Shown: one piece after another, positions 47,242-56,800 of the stretch
Position numbering within the stretch: position 1 is the first letter of the stretch
How the letters are laid out: each line of letters opens with the position of its first letter
Assembly (NCBI RefSeq): GCF_016107685.1
Contig: NZ_JABASY010000009.1
Span: 1 to 64,000, forward strand
Length of the DNA stretch: 64,000 bases
Direction of reading: 5' to 3'
Source: Brevibacterium yomogidense
GTDB lineage: Bacteria > Actinomycetota > Actinomycetes > Actinomycetales > Brevibacteriaceae
Notes under the pieces: model-generated
What the model was told of the DNA's origin: nothing
Databases searched by the model: none
What the model saw: only the letters and a program-made list of their open reading frames with translations
Translations under genes and position numbers: made by a program

Positions 47242-47865
47242 TTACTCGCTGAACAAAGTACGCACCACCGTACGTGCGTACTCGTGAACGGAGTTCTCGT
47301 CCATCGTGAAGATGCTTGCGCTACCCGACGGTGACAGCAGCTCCAAGTAGACGTATTGCATGCACGCACCAATCAGCATCGACGCGCAGACCACCCATGA
47401 GTCGCGTTCACGAAGGCGTCCTTGCTCGTGTTCGCGTTCGAGGTAATCGCTGAGCTCGACCACTCCGTTCAGCGGAGTCAGCCGCTGCCCCGCGGAACTC
47501 ATTGCCGGCTCGTCTGTGAACCAGGACCGTAACTCGATGTCCCCGATTACCGACCCTGCAATGGGGGCGATCTCACGAAGGAACTCAATGATCGCTTCCA
47601 TGAGTTCCACCACGTTCTCTTCTACTGAGTTCGTGCCGACGAGCTGTTTCAGGCCGATGGCGCGGTGACGGATCGCGCTGGTCGCGTCTCCGAAGGCCTC
47701 GATGATCAGCTCGGAACGATTGCTGAAGTGATTGTAGATACTGCCTTCAGACACACCCGCGCGCCGGGCGACGTTCTTAGTCGTCGTAGCGCCCACGCCG
47801 TGTTCTCGCATGCATTCCAGCGCTGCTGCGAGGATACGGTCGCGCATTGAGGTGCCTAGGTTCAT
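47242..47865 (-). CDS. TetR-family regulator
   Basis: 207 residues from ATG 47865; a GTG ten codons upstream would lie in the operator. The helix-turn-helix reads RILAAALECMREHGVGATTTKNVARRAGVSEGSIYNHFSN. The C-terminal ligand domain is helical (VVELMEAIIEFLREI, SWVVCASMLIGACMQYVY). It is divergent from the gene at 47941 and its operator sits exactly between. Inserted inside the old methyltransferase gene. Ligand unknown. Confidence 0.88.
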   Translation of the reverse strand: MNLGTSMRDRILAAALECMREHGVGATTTKNVARRAGVSEGSIYNHFSNRSELIIEAFGDATSAIRHRAIGLKQLVGTNSVEENVVELMEAIIEFLREIAPIAGSVIGDIELRSWFTDEPAMSSAGQRLTPLNGVVELSDYLEREHEQGRLRERDSWVVCASMLIGACMQYVYLELLSPSGSASIFTMDENSVHEYARTVVRTLFSE

Positions 47866-47878
47866 ATGACCAGTGTAG

Positions 47879-47926
47879 CTTGAGTGAGTGCCCACTCATG
47901 TTAGTATGAGTGGGCACTCACTCAAG
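47879..47926. promoter_or_regulatory. Long perfect inverted repeat, TetR operator candidate
   Basis: Arms of 21 bases (47879-47899 and 47906-47926) are perfect complements round a six-base spacer GTTAGT. Each arm also holds the quasi-palindrome TGAGTGGGCACTCA, so two TetR dimers could bind. It lies in the 75-base region between the TetR start and the divergent gene start, which strongly suggests dual control and autoregulation. Confidence 0.75.
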
Positions 47927-47940
47927 TCGTTAGGAGTCAC

Positions 47941-48615
47941 ATGAACACTCGTCCCCCACTCCCCTTGATTGAGCCGGAGCCTCACGGCTTCCTCTACCTT
48001 GGATTCCAGGCGGATAAGCCCCAAACGGTTCCGCTATATCGCCAGTCACCCTCACGACAGCAAGCAGCGGTGCGGCTGATCGCGAAAGCCAAGGAACTCA
48101 GTGAGCGGCCGGGAGTTCTTTCGAGCCGCATTTTCCGAACGCACATGGTCCCTCCCATAGCGGGCGCACCCCGGCATGACTTGGCGATGCTGATCCGAAC
48201 CACCTCGGCGGCGAATCTGGCAGACGTGCGCAACAACGAGATGGTCAGATCTCTTGGGGGGACAGAGCTGCTCGCCGGGTCGAACGCAGCGCGCATTGGG
48301 GAAACTGAGTCGGACGAGAATGCGGTCTTCCTGTTCAATCACTTCACCTTGGCGAGTGCCGCGGATCCCGTCGAGGCGTGGATGACTCTCACCGACTGGT
48401 ACACCTCGCGAATCGGTGTAGACAACTCGACGGCGTTACGTTCGGTCGATGAGCGATCGGAGTTCGCGTTCGTGAACTACGCCCGGCTACCTTCCAATCC
48501 GCCTGGATTTCTGTTGAATCAACTCCTGCGTCCGAGCTTCCATCGCATTGTGCGAGGAACATTGAAACGAAATAAGATGCGTGCTCTCCCTGGGTTCTAC
48601 AGGATGATCCACTAG
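47941..48615 (+). CDS. Protein of unknown function under TetR control
   Basis: 224 residues, no signal or membrane helix. Two similar alpha/beta stretches (DLAMLIRTTSAANLADVRNN and AVFLFNHFTLASAADPVEAW) suggest a dimeric alpha/beta-barrel-like (ferredoxin-like) fold, found in heme- or small-ligand proteins. I do not recognise the family. Its place opposite a TetR repressor across the long inverted repeat suggests induction by a small molecule. Confidence 0.6.
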   Translation: MNTRPPLPLIEPEPHGFLYLGFQADKPQTVPLYRQSPSRQQAAVRLIAKAKELSERPGVLSSRIFRTHMVPPIAGAPRHDLAMLIRTTSAANLADVRNNEMVRSLGGTELLAGSNAARIGETESDENAVFLFNHFTLASAADPVEAWMTLTDWYTSRIGVDNSTALRSVDERSEFAFVNYARLPSNPPGFLLNQLLRPSFHRIVRGTLKRNKMRALPGFYRMIH

Positions 48616-48718
48616 CCAGGGTTCACGGCGCGAGGTGCGTGTGCAGTTCAAGGTCAGAGCGACTGAGATTCTCGTCTCCCTGGGCCGGCCATCAGGCGGG
48701 GGCAATAGTGATCCTGCG

Positions 48719-48919
48719 AGCCTCGTCGAGGAACAAGGGGCCGAGAGTTTTGAGGATGTTCGTCTCGCTGGTGTAGTGCTCGCCGTCCCCGCGGCGTGCT
48801 TCTTTGTTCTTCACCAGCTGGAACATCGCCCCGAAGATCGCGGGGCTGATGGTCGTCCAGCGGAAACGCGCAGTATCGAGCAGGACCTCCTTAAGCTCAG
48901 GAGGGGCCGAGTAATGGTC
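48719..48919 (-). pseudogene. MmeI-like DNA methyltransferase, internal 5' fragment
   Basis: The reverse strand encodes about 67 residues typical of the region just before motif I in MmeI-like enzymes: PPELKEVLLDTARFRW, ISPAIFGAMFQLVKNKEARR, GEHYTSETNILKTLGPLFLDE. The sequence would continue directly at 47087, about 1.6 kb away, so the TetR cassette sits inside the gene. Everything further upstream (the nuclease end) is missing; the GntR gene begins instead. Confidence 0.85.
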
Positions 48920-48941
48920 TCTCCTTCTTGTTCGGCCCGCG

Positions 48942-49658
48942 TCACTGCTGGCCGGGGATAATGCGGGTCTTGTTGTTCTTGAGGTGTCCCTCCATTGCGC
49001 GGAAGGCGCGTTCCTCATCACGGCTCTGGATCGCTTCGAGGATCGATAGGTGCTCTTCCTGAAGCTTCTCGCGGTGCGAGGGGCTCTGCAGGGCGAGTTG
49101 ATTGATGAGTGCCCAGAGGGGCTGTGTGTCGATTGAAACCACTTCGAAGGCGAGCTCTCCCAGAAGCTTGTTGTCCAAGGCAGCGGCGAGGCTCAGGTGG
49201 AACTGGAGGGCCTGCTGGGTGAACTCCGCGACTCGGGTCTGCGATGGAATGAGATCCTGTCCGATCTCATAAGCACGGACAGCGTCTTCAATCTGCGCAG
49301 GATGGCGGGCGAGCTGCTCTGAGATGGACGGTTCGATGATAATTCGCGTGTCGATCACATGTTCCGGTGTCGCCCCGTATTGGAACTGATCCGACTCCTG
49401 GAGGCGCGCGCTCCTGTTGACGACGTAGGTTCCTTCGCCGTGTTTCACTTCGACAGCACCGATGAGGTCGAGAGCGAAGAGAGCCTCCCGCACGGTGGCG
49501 CGGGACACTCCGTACTTCTCTGCGAGGTCACGATCGGGAGGTAGGCGGACCGGCCCTGCCCCCGGCGTGCGATCAATGTAACGCAACAGATCCTGGGCGA
49601 TGGGAGTGTACCGGCGGCGCGGCTTCCCTCCGTCGCTCCGGTGGTCTGATGTCTCCAT
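48942..49658 (-). CDS. GntR/FadR-family regulator
   Basis: 238 residues. The N-terminal winged helix reads PIAQDLLRYIDRTPGAGPVR, PPDRDLAEKYGVSRATVREA, VKHGEGTYVV. The C-terminal FCD-type helical domain (VIDTRIIIEPSISEQLARHP, HLSLAAALDNKLLGELA, EEHLSILEAIQSRDEERAF) binds a small acid and often a metal. A GACCAC-N10-GTGGTC dyad lies at 49671-49692. The target could be the FAD oxidoreductase gene that starts at 50060. Confidence 0.88.
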   Translation of the reverse strand: METSDHRSDGGKPRRRYTPIAQDLLRYIDRTPGAGPVRLPPDRDLAEKYGVSRATVREALFALDLIGAVEVKHGEGTYVVNRSARLQESDQFQYGATPEHVIDTRIIIEPSISEQLARHPAQIEDAVRAYEIGQDLIPSQTRVAEFTQQALQFHLSLAAALDNKLLGELAFEVVSIDTQPLWALINQLALQSPSHREKLQEEHLSILEAIQSRDEERAFRAMEGHLKNNKTRIIPGQQ

Positions 49659-50059
49659 GCTGGAAGGTTAGACCACTTCTCTCAGGGTGGTCAATGGTCG
49701 CTTCGCTTTTCTCCCACCTTTCGGATCGAGCGAAATGAAAACTTTCGCTAGAGGGCCACCCGCGGCCCTCGGGTGCAGTAGCCATGGGGGCCGATGACAG
49801 CAAGCGGTGTGGCTGGAGTGATCGGCTTGCCCTATCAACGCAGGTATGCGTCTTGGGCAGCCGGCTGTTCCTCGAAGAGATGACACCAGGCGAAATCTCA
49901 AGAGCGTGTAATGGGGATTTATGTCTGCACGATCAGGACTGGGCTGTCTGCGATCGACTGCAGATGCCGCTGTCTGACGGAGTGGAGCTGGAGGCTCTTC
50001 AGCCGGGAGCTTCAAATGGCGGCAGGCTGCTCTCACACCGAACGTGGCAGACTACTGCG
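49659..50059. other. Promoter region between GntR and the FAD oxidoreductase gene
   Basis: Holds the dyad GACCAC-N10-GTGGTC (49671-49692), a likely operator for the GntR protein. A perfect GAGGGCC/GGCCCTC hairpin is at 49751-49770. Forward frames in 49784-50059 extend the oxidoreductase frame but show no homology; I see no separate gene. Confidence 0.5.
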
Positions 50060-51487
50060 ATGACGAAAGCGATCGTAGTTGGCAGTGGGCCCAATGGGCT
50101 CGCTGCCGCCGTAACACTCGCCCGCAGTGGAGTTGAGGTCACGGTCCTGGAAGGCGCGGGCACCGTGGGTGGAGGCACCCGATCCTCGGAACTCACTGTC
50201 CCAGGTGTTGTCCACGACGAGTGTTCAGGGTTCCACCCACTGGCAGTCTCCAACGCGTTCTCTGATTTCATCGACCTGTCTGACCATGGCCTGGAGTGGG
50301 CGTGGCCTGAAGTCCAATATGCCCATCCCCTCGCTCGAGGAGCGGGTGCCGCAGCCTGGCAGGACATCGGGGAGACCGCTCGACACCTGCAAGATGATGG
50401 CCAGATGTGGAAGCGGATTTTCGGGCCCCTCGCAAACCGGTTCCCCGATATTCAGCAGGACTTCCTCCGTCCCATGCTCCACGTGCCCATCCACCCTCTG
50501 AAGCTAGCTCATTTCGGCGGATTCGCGGGCCCCCCGGCATCATGGCTATCCCGAGTCTGGAAGACAGAGGAAGCCCGGGCACTCTTCGCAGGCGTCGCAG
50601 CGCACTCGTTCAGACCTCTGAATGCGCTTGCATCCTCAGCAATCGGAGTCGCACTAGGAACTGCAGCCCACACCTATGGGTGGCCTGTGGCTAAAAACGG
50701 TTCTCAGAGCATCGCGAACGCGATGGTCGGTGCGCTGGAAACTCTGGGAGGACATGTGGAGACAGGGATGCGCGTGCAGTCACTGTCGGAATTGCCGAAG
50801 GCTGACATCATCATGTTCGACACCGGACCGGCCGCCGCCGCGAGAATCGCAGGCGACGCACTACCTCCCAGGATCTCCCGGGCACTGAAGCGCTACCGTC
50901 ACGGCCCTGCCGCGTTCGTTGTGAACTTCGCCGTGGAAGGCGGTATCCCCTGGACCTACGCACCGGCACGACGAGCAGGCACCGTCCATGTGGGCGGGTC
51001 CTTCAGGGAGATCGCAGCCGCGGAACAGCTGATCAACCGAGGCCGGATGCCCGAGCATCCCTTCGTGCTTCTGGGACAGCAGTACCTCGCTGATCCATCA
51101 CGTTCGGCCGGCGATGTTCATCCGATCGACGCCTACGCTCACGTGCCGGCAGGGTTCGACGGCGATGCGACGGACGCTATCGAAAGGCAGATCGAACGCT
51201 TCGCGCCTGGATTCCGAGGGCGAATCATCGCGCGCCATGTAAAAGATGTGGCCGAAGTCGAATCCACCAATGCCAACTACGTCGGAGGCGACATTGTCAC
51301 CGGAGCTAACTCAGCGATGCAGCTGCTGTTCCGACCTCGGGTCTCCGCTTCGCCCTATTCTCTGGGGCGGCCGGGGCTCTTCCTCTGCTCTGCGGCTACT
51401 CCCCCAGGAGCAGGGGCTCATGGCATGTGTGGGTACAACGCAGCAGGGGCGGCACTGGCAGAACTTTCAGGGACCAGCTCGTTGTGA
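50060..51487 (+). CDS. FAD-dependent oxidoreductase (phytoene-desaturase-like)
   Basis: 475 residues from ATG 50060, where the dinucleotide-binding motif VVGSGPNGLAAAVTLARSG starts at residue 6. A second FAD motif at the C-terminus reads GLFLCSAATPPGAGAHGMCG, as in CrtI-type and related NAD(P)-binding Rossmann proteins. The substrate is unknown; neighbours give no carotenoid context. The upstream in-frame extension from 49784 is rejected as a start. It converges with the HTTM gene. Confidence 0.85.
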   Translation: MTKAIVVGSGPNGLAAAVTLARSGVEVTVLEGAGTVGGGTRSSELTVPGVVHDECSGFHPLAVSNAFSDFIDLSDHGLEWAWPEVQYAHPLARGAGAAAWQDIGETARHLQDDGQMWKRIFGPLANRFPDIQQDFLRPMLHVPIHPLKLAHFGGFAGPPASWLSRVWKTEEARALFAGVAAHSFRPLNALASSAIGVALGTAAHTYGWPVAKNGSQSIANAMVGALETLGGHVETGMRVQSLSELPKADIIMFDTGPAAAARIAGDALPPRISRALKRYRHGPAAFVVNFAVEGGIPWTYAPARRAGTVHVGGSFREIAAAEQLINRGRMPEHPFVLLGQQYLADPSRSAGDVHPIDAYAHVPAGFDGDATDAIERQIERFAPGFRGRIIARHVKDVAEVESTNANYVGGDIVTGANSAMQLLFRPRVSASPYSLGRPGLFLCSAATPPGAGAHGMCGYNAAGAALAELSGTSSL

Positions 51488-51775
51488 CTGACGGTCGAAG
51501 ATGACCGCTTGCGGAGAGCGTGACACAAGGACGCAGATCCAGATGAGATGCCACTGCTTTGAGCTGAACGATCGAGAGCGACGATCACGCTCCGTCGTTG
51601 GTCGTGGCGGTTTCAAGAACACGTACTGGTGGATGATCTCGCTGACCGCGCAACTGCGAGGATGCTCCCCTTTCGATTCTGGCGGCAGCGACTCGGTGCC
51701 AGCGCTCTTTGCGCTGCCTTAACGCCTTCGGTGTCGCTTCACAGGACCCTGAGATGAGCCGTCGGAATCGAGACG

Positions 51776-52981
51776 TTACGTCTCGTTCTTCTCTTTCGTT
51801 TCTGCAGCTTGCCACGTGTTCGTGACGACTCTGCCGATCCCCTTCCACGTCTTGTCGCGGATGAAGATCGCATCTATCGCGACCATCGTGAGAGAGAACC
51901 ACGGCAGGCCCATGAGGACTCCGATGCCTACGTGGAAGCTGAGGATGCCGAAGAGCGCGACGACTCGAGTACCGCGACGTAGCAGCATGAAAGGGAAAGA
52001 CATCTGCAGGATGATCGAGCCCCAGCTGATCGCGGCTACACCTGGACCCCAGACGGTGATCAGGTCCGCGATCTCCGGCCACGTGCTGAACTGCGCGACG
52101 TGCAGTGGATCGTAGACTGCCCAGCCCGCTGACCATGGAGTGCCACTTGCCTTGTACAGAGCGCCAGCGACATATATCGCAGAGACCTGGAACGTGAGCA
52201 CGATGAGCACGATGTTATGCGCGAGGTTCGTCAGAGGCGCGGGCAGGAGTCGCTCGCCGGCGAACTTGCGCGAGAGCCAGGGTTTCGAAGCATCAACTCC
52301 GCGGGCACGCCGACGGGCATCGAGGGACATCCGCATCGATGTGTCCGCGAAGAGTAGAGCGATCAGGAAGATCCGGTACGCGTTGTCGCCCTGGTCACCG
52401 GCAGAATCGTTGACTTCTATGAAACTAATCCACCCGATGAAGTAGATCGGCAACATGATCCGCGTCCGCCACCCCACGATGATCACAATCGCCGCGGCCG
52501 CCAGGAGGAGATAGAACAGGGTGAATACGGCGGCGTTGTCGGCTACACGGTGGAAGAGGCTGAAGAGCCAGATTCTCGGGAAGACACTTACCGGTTCTGC
52601 CAGCTCACCGTTCCAGGCAGACCCCTCCCCAAAGGTGTACAGCCGTGCATTGAAGTTGGTGAGCAAGAGCCCTAGGCCCACGAAGCCCATGACGATCCGT
52701 GTGACGGCCAGACCGTACTGCGCATGCTTCGCGTCCAGTAACCATGATTCGGAGAAGAGATAGAGAGAAGACACTACTCCCGCCACCCTCTGCCGGAGCT
52801 GGGTGAGCAGATCTCTCGAAGTGCGGAGGACGCGGCGCCCCAGAGCCCCGGAAGCTGTGGATGTGCGGTTCGGCGCTGCACCTGCTGGTTCGGTGGTACG
52901 TGCTTTTCGGGGAGTCGTTGGTGTAGACCCCTGCGTCTTCTGCGCGGCGTCCCGTGAGCTGGTCTTCTGATTCATGTGCAC
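51776..52981 (-). CDS. HTTM-domain membrane protein (vitamin K-dependent carboxylase-like)
   Basis: 401 residues. A Thr/Ala-rich start (about 1-60) is followed by seven or eight membrane segments (YGLAVTRIVMGFVGLGLLL, AVFTLFYLLLAAAAIVIIVG, FGILSFHVGIGVLMGLPWF). The domain resembles HTTM proteins, related to gamma-glutamyl carboxylase and SdpB-like proteins. The function in bacteria is largely unknown. It overlaps the DUF5819 gene by ten bases, and the pair is common in Actinobacteria. Confidence 0.85.
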   Translation of the reverse strand: MHMNQKTSSRDAAQKTQGSTPTTPRKARTTEPAGAAPNRTSTASGALGRRVLRTSRDLLTQLRQRVAGVVSSLYLFSESWLLDAKHAQYGLAVTRIVMGFVGLGLLLTNFNARLYTFGEGSAWNGELAEPVSVFPRIWLFSLFHRVADNAAVFTLFYLLLAAAAIVIIVGWRTRIMLPIYFIGWISFIEVNDSAGDQGDNAYRIFLIALLFADTSMRMSLDARRRARGVDASKPWLSRKFAGERLLPAPLTNLAHNIVLIVLTFQVSAIYVAGALYKASGTPWSAGWAVYDPLHVAQFSTWPEIADLITVWGPGVAAISWGSIILQMSFPFMLLRRGTRVVALFGILSFHVGIGVLMGLPWFSLTMVAIDAIFIRDKTWKGIGRVVTNTWQAAETKEKNET

Positions 52982-53757
52982 ACATCCTCGGGTGCGGAGC
53001 AGAAGTAGTTCGCGAACTGCTCACGCGACTGTCCATCTCGTTCGATCAGTCCGCGCCATCCAGTGCTGACCACTTGAAGCGGGGGCTCCTCGGCATTTGG
53101 CTCGTTGCGGTCGTCGAAGGGGATGACGTTCTGACGTGTCGTCTGGAACTGCACGCGGATGACATCCTCACCCCAGACTGCGTAGGCGACTTGTGTGGCA
53201 TATGCGGTGGCCGTCTCTTCCGCTTGGAGGTAGGCGTCGACTGCGTCCTCCCCGTCATAAGACTTCAGGTTCTCCTCGAGCCGAGGCTGCCAATCGTCTT
53301 TGAAGTAGTTAAGGTCGACGACCACCTCGTGGTCATCGTTGAGCTGGTCGTAGGTGCGCTTGTGGCCGGCTGCCACGTTGAGACCCAGGCTGGCTGCACG
53401 GGGCGGGAACAGGTTGTGCCGTGAGAGAGACAGTTCAACGTCAGTGGCACGCACCCAATCCGTGACCTCTTCCGCACCGTCTCTTTCAACCACAGCACGC
53501 ACATCCAGGTGGTGGTCTCCGTTGACGGGAGCAGGCGCGAACACGCTCCAGCTCTGTCCATACAAGGGAAGCATGTAGTTGCGCAGCGTCTCACCCGGGA
53601 CGACCTCACGGGCAGGACCGGCTGGTGCGATCCAGAGGAACGACGCCAGCAGATGCCATGCCGTCAGCACAAGAGCGACGACCATGCAGATGCGAACCCA
53701 GAAAGGTCGCCGTGTCCGGGGCATCGTGCTAGCCGCAGAGCTGTTCTTCACTGTCAT
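52972..53757 (-). CDS. DUF5819-family membrane-anchored protein
   Basis: 261 residues from ATG 53757 (GAAAGAAG site; an in-frame upstream start lacks support). One membrane segment (about 21-46) is followed by an extracellular domain with the family motif LPLYGQSWSVFAPAPV and a later FFPPRAASLGLN-like stretch (NLFPPRAASLGLN). Such proteins pair with HTTM genes; the function is unknown. The reading frame for HTTM starts inside its end. Confidence 0.82.
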   Translation of the reverse strand: MTVKNSSAASTMPRTRRPFWVRICMVVALVLTAWHLLASFLWIAPAGPAREVVPGETLRNYMLPLYGQSWSVFAPAPVNGDHHLDVRAVVERDGAEEVTDWVRATDVELSLSRHNLFPPRAASLGLNVAAGHKRTYDQLNDDHEVVVDLNYFKDDWQPRLEENLKSYDGEDAVDAYLQAEETATAYATQVAYAVWGEDVIRVQFQTTRQNVIPFDDRNEPNAEEPPLQVVSTGWRGLIERDGQSREQFANYFCSAPEDVCT

Positions 53758-53777
53758 GACTTCTTTCGATAGCTGAC

Positions 53778-53820
53778 GCAGTGGTGGGGTGCCGCATTGT
53801 TCACAGCACCCCACCACTGC
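53778..53820 (-). terminator. Strong hairpin between the surface-protein and DUF5819 genes
   Basis: Perfect 15-bp arms (53778-53792 and 53806-53820) enclose 13 bases. It lies after the stop of the leftward surface-protein gene. No U-tract follows, as is common for actinobacterial terminators. Confidence 0.65.
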
Positions 53821-53835
53821 TCTGACGCCGGAGCC

Positions 53836-53861
53836 GGCTTCTCACTCAGTGGTGAGAAGCC
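53836..53861 (-). terminator. Second hairpin after the surface-protein gene
   Basis: Perfect arms GGCTTCTCAC and GTGAGAAGCC surround the loop TCAGTG, 24 bases past the stop codon at 53885. With the neighbouring hairpin it forms a tandem terminator that insulates the DUF5819/HTTM pair. Confidence 0.65.
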
Positions 53862-53884
53862 AGCCCCCGGCTACAGAGCCCTTC

Positions 53885-56800
53885 TCATACCTTCCGACGG
53901 CGAACGACCATCAGGATGCCGCCACCGACAAGCAGAGCCATCGCTGCGATCGCCAGGATCGGCGCGACGCTTTCAGCGCCGGTACGGGGCAGATCGTCAT
54001 CCCCGTCGCCGCCGCCGTCCGCATTTGCGCCAGCCCCGGCATTCGAGGATGCGCTAGCGCTTGCCGATGCGTTGGCGTTAGCGGATGCGCTTGCCGAATC
54101 ATCACCGTTCGCGTCCGCATCTGCCTCTGGCGACGCATCACTGTCAGCATCAGCAGTAGCGCCCGCGTTGGCTTCTGCATCGGCGGTGGCGTCTGCATTT
54201 GCATCAGCGTCCGCGGCTGCCGCTGCGGAAGCATCGCTGGAGGAGTCAGCGTTTGCCGCCACGGAAGCCGCGGCTGCTGCGTTAGCGTCTGCTGCTGCGG
54301 TGGTGTCGGCGTTGCTGTCGGAATCCGCATCGGTGTTCGCTGCAGCGTCTGCTGCTGCGGACGAGGCGGCGTTTGCATCCGTGCTCACGTCAGCCGAGGC
54401 GTCCGTGGAGGCGTCTGCTTCAGCTGCGGACTGTGCGGCCGCGGAAGCGTCAGCATCCGCTGCCGCCGAGGCGGTGGTGTCCGCGTCGGCGTTCGCCGCT
54501 GCCTGTGCTGCTGCCTGAGCAGAAGCATTGGCATCGGAATCAGCATCAGCCGAGGTCGCTGCAGAAGCCGAAGCGTTCTCGTTGCCATCAGCATCAGCCG
54601 TCGCATCCGCATCCACTGCCGCATCTGCTTCTGCATCGGCGGTGGCGTCTGCATTTGCATCAGCGTCCGCGGCTGCCGCTGCGGAAGCATCGCTGGAGGA
54701 GTCAGCGTTTGCCGCCACGGAAGCCGCGGCTGCTGCGTTAGCGTCTGCTGCTGCGGTGGTGTCGGCGTTGCTGTCGGAATCCGCATCGGTGTTCGCTGCA
54801 GCGTCTGCTGCTGCGGACGAGGCGGCGTTTGCATCCGTGCTCACGTCAGCCGAGGCGTCCGTGGAGGCGTCTGCTTCAGCTGCGGACTGTGCGGCCGCGG
54901 AAGCGTCAGCATCCGCTGCCGCCGAGGCGGTGGTGTCCGCGTCGGCGTTCGCCGCTGCCTGTGCTGCTGCCTGAGCAGAAGCATTGGCATCGGAATCAGC
55001 ATCAGCCGAGGCACTGGCGGACGATGACGCATTCTCATTGCCATCCTCCACCACGGTCACGGTGAGCGGCGCTGTTGCTTCGCCGGTCTCCGACGCGGCG
55101 TTGACCGTGTAGTCCTTGGCGGTTGCACCCTCATCGACAGGAAGTGTTGTGGTGAAGTTGCCCAGAGCGTCTGTCGTAACGACGACGGGTTCCCCAACCG
55201 TGTCTCCCGTGTCCGGGTCGACAAGTGTGACGGTGACGTCTTCTTCGGGTCCGAAGTCAGTTCCGGTGACTGTCGTCTCCGATCCTGCGGGGACGGAGGC
55301 CGGCGAGACCGTGATCCCGGGCGCGAGCGCCTCATCGAGCGCACGCACTGTGGAGGAACCCAGGTCAACGTTCGCCACGCTCGCAGCCGGCAGCACTTCC
55401 AGGCTCAGAGCGTTGACAGTGAAGGATTCATCGCCCAGCTGCCCGGGTTCGGGCTGCTCGTTGATGGTCACTTCAGCAACTTCGTTGAGCGCATCGAAGA
55501 CCGGGCCCAGTCCATCGAGGACCGGATCCAGGACTCCTGTGAGAGTCGACGACAGTCCGTCTCCGGCAGTGTCCAGCAGCCCTCCGACCGCGGGGCGGAG
55601 GATGTCCAGAACGGCAGGAACGAGAATGTCTGAGAGAGTTCCTAGCAGCGAGCCGAGTGGGAGACCGAGCAGATTGCCGTCCACCTCGATTACAGGTTCC
55701 ACATCAGAGGTTCCGGCCAGGTAGCCGAGTGTGGTGTTGACTGTGATGTCGACATCCGACGAGAGGATTGCAACCCTCAGCTGCGCACCCAGGTCGATGA
55801 CGACTTCGGTGTTGTTGAGGACATCTTCTACGCCGTCGGTAACCTTGGTCGTGAGTGTGCCCAGCGCCTCTGCGACGGCTGTCGTGATTCCGCTGATCGT
55901 CTCTTCGTCAAGCAGTCGCGTGTTGGCGCCAAGACCGTTGAGATCCTCGACGCCATGAGAGTCGGCATAGACCTGTTCGAGGTCGACGTGGATCACGCCG
56001 GTCGACAGGTTGACCGAAACCATGCCGTTCTCGTCCTCAAGTGGCTCCACGAGAAGCGTGTTGCTCAGTTCCGTTAGAGCGGTGTCCAAGCCATTGATGC
56101 CAAGCTCAGCATCACTGATTCCCAGTTGCGCAATGACGAGGTCGAGGTTCAGGGCCTCCAACGCGCCGACCGTCTCACCGAGGACGCCGTCCGTTGCGAG
56201 AGCACCGTTGACGACGTCACCGACGTCGCCAAGTGCTCCGTCTACGCCTGTGGTGAGGTCACCGACCAGAGGGCTCGAGACGTTGAGATCCGCGCCTGCG
56301 AGCAGGTACTCGGAGCTGACGTCTCCGGCTTCCTTCGTTGCCGTGGATGCCGCTGCGCCTAGTTCTAGAGAAGCTTCATCGAGCACTGCGTCCGTGATGG
56401 CGTCTAGACCCAGTTGCGCGAAGAGGTTGGTGAGGTCGACCTGTGCAGGACCATACGCGCCGGGATTATCCGGATCGAGGTTGATTGCACCGTCGGTGCC
56501 TACTGCACCAGCGCTGGCTGTGGAGGTCGTGCCGTTCGGCGACTCAGCGAATGAGTTGAGTGCGCCCACTTCTCCGAGGTCCAGCAGGCCGGGAGCATTC
56601 GGCTGACTGATGAGGGGCAGAGAGATCCCGTCGCCCAGATCAAGGGTGAGGGTTTCGAATAGTTCGAGGTTTAGCGGAGTGGACTCCGGCCCAACTTCGC
56701 TCGGAAAGCCGGTGTGGGCGGTGTTGAGGTCTGCGAGATCGATGTCCAGCAGGTCCGTGCTGATGACTTGACCGAGAGCTTCAGATTGGTCTTCGGGTGC

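Noticed and set aside
49784..50059. 92-residue N-terminal extension of the FAD oxidoreductase
   Set aside because: The FAD-binding motif must be near the N-terminus; the extension shows no domain and lies in promoter sequence.
51769..51785. CGAGACGT-T-ACGTCTCG palindrome as terminator
   Set aside because: It covers the HTTM stop region and lies 280 bases from the end of the forward gene; coding constraint or chance is as likely.
54171..55011. Possible CRISPR array
   Set aside because: Repeats are long, coding and in frame; there are no short repeat-spacer units and no cas genes.
54373..55065. Forward and reverse alternative frames of the surface-protein repeats
   Set aside because: Arg/Pro/Gln-rich translations are shadows of the Ala/Asp/Ser stalk in the wrong frame.
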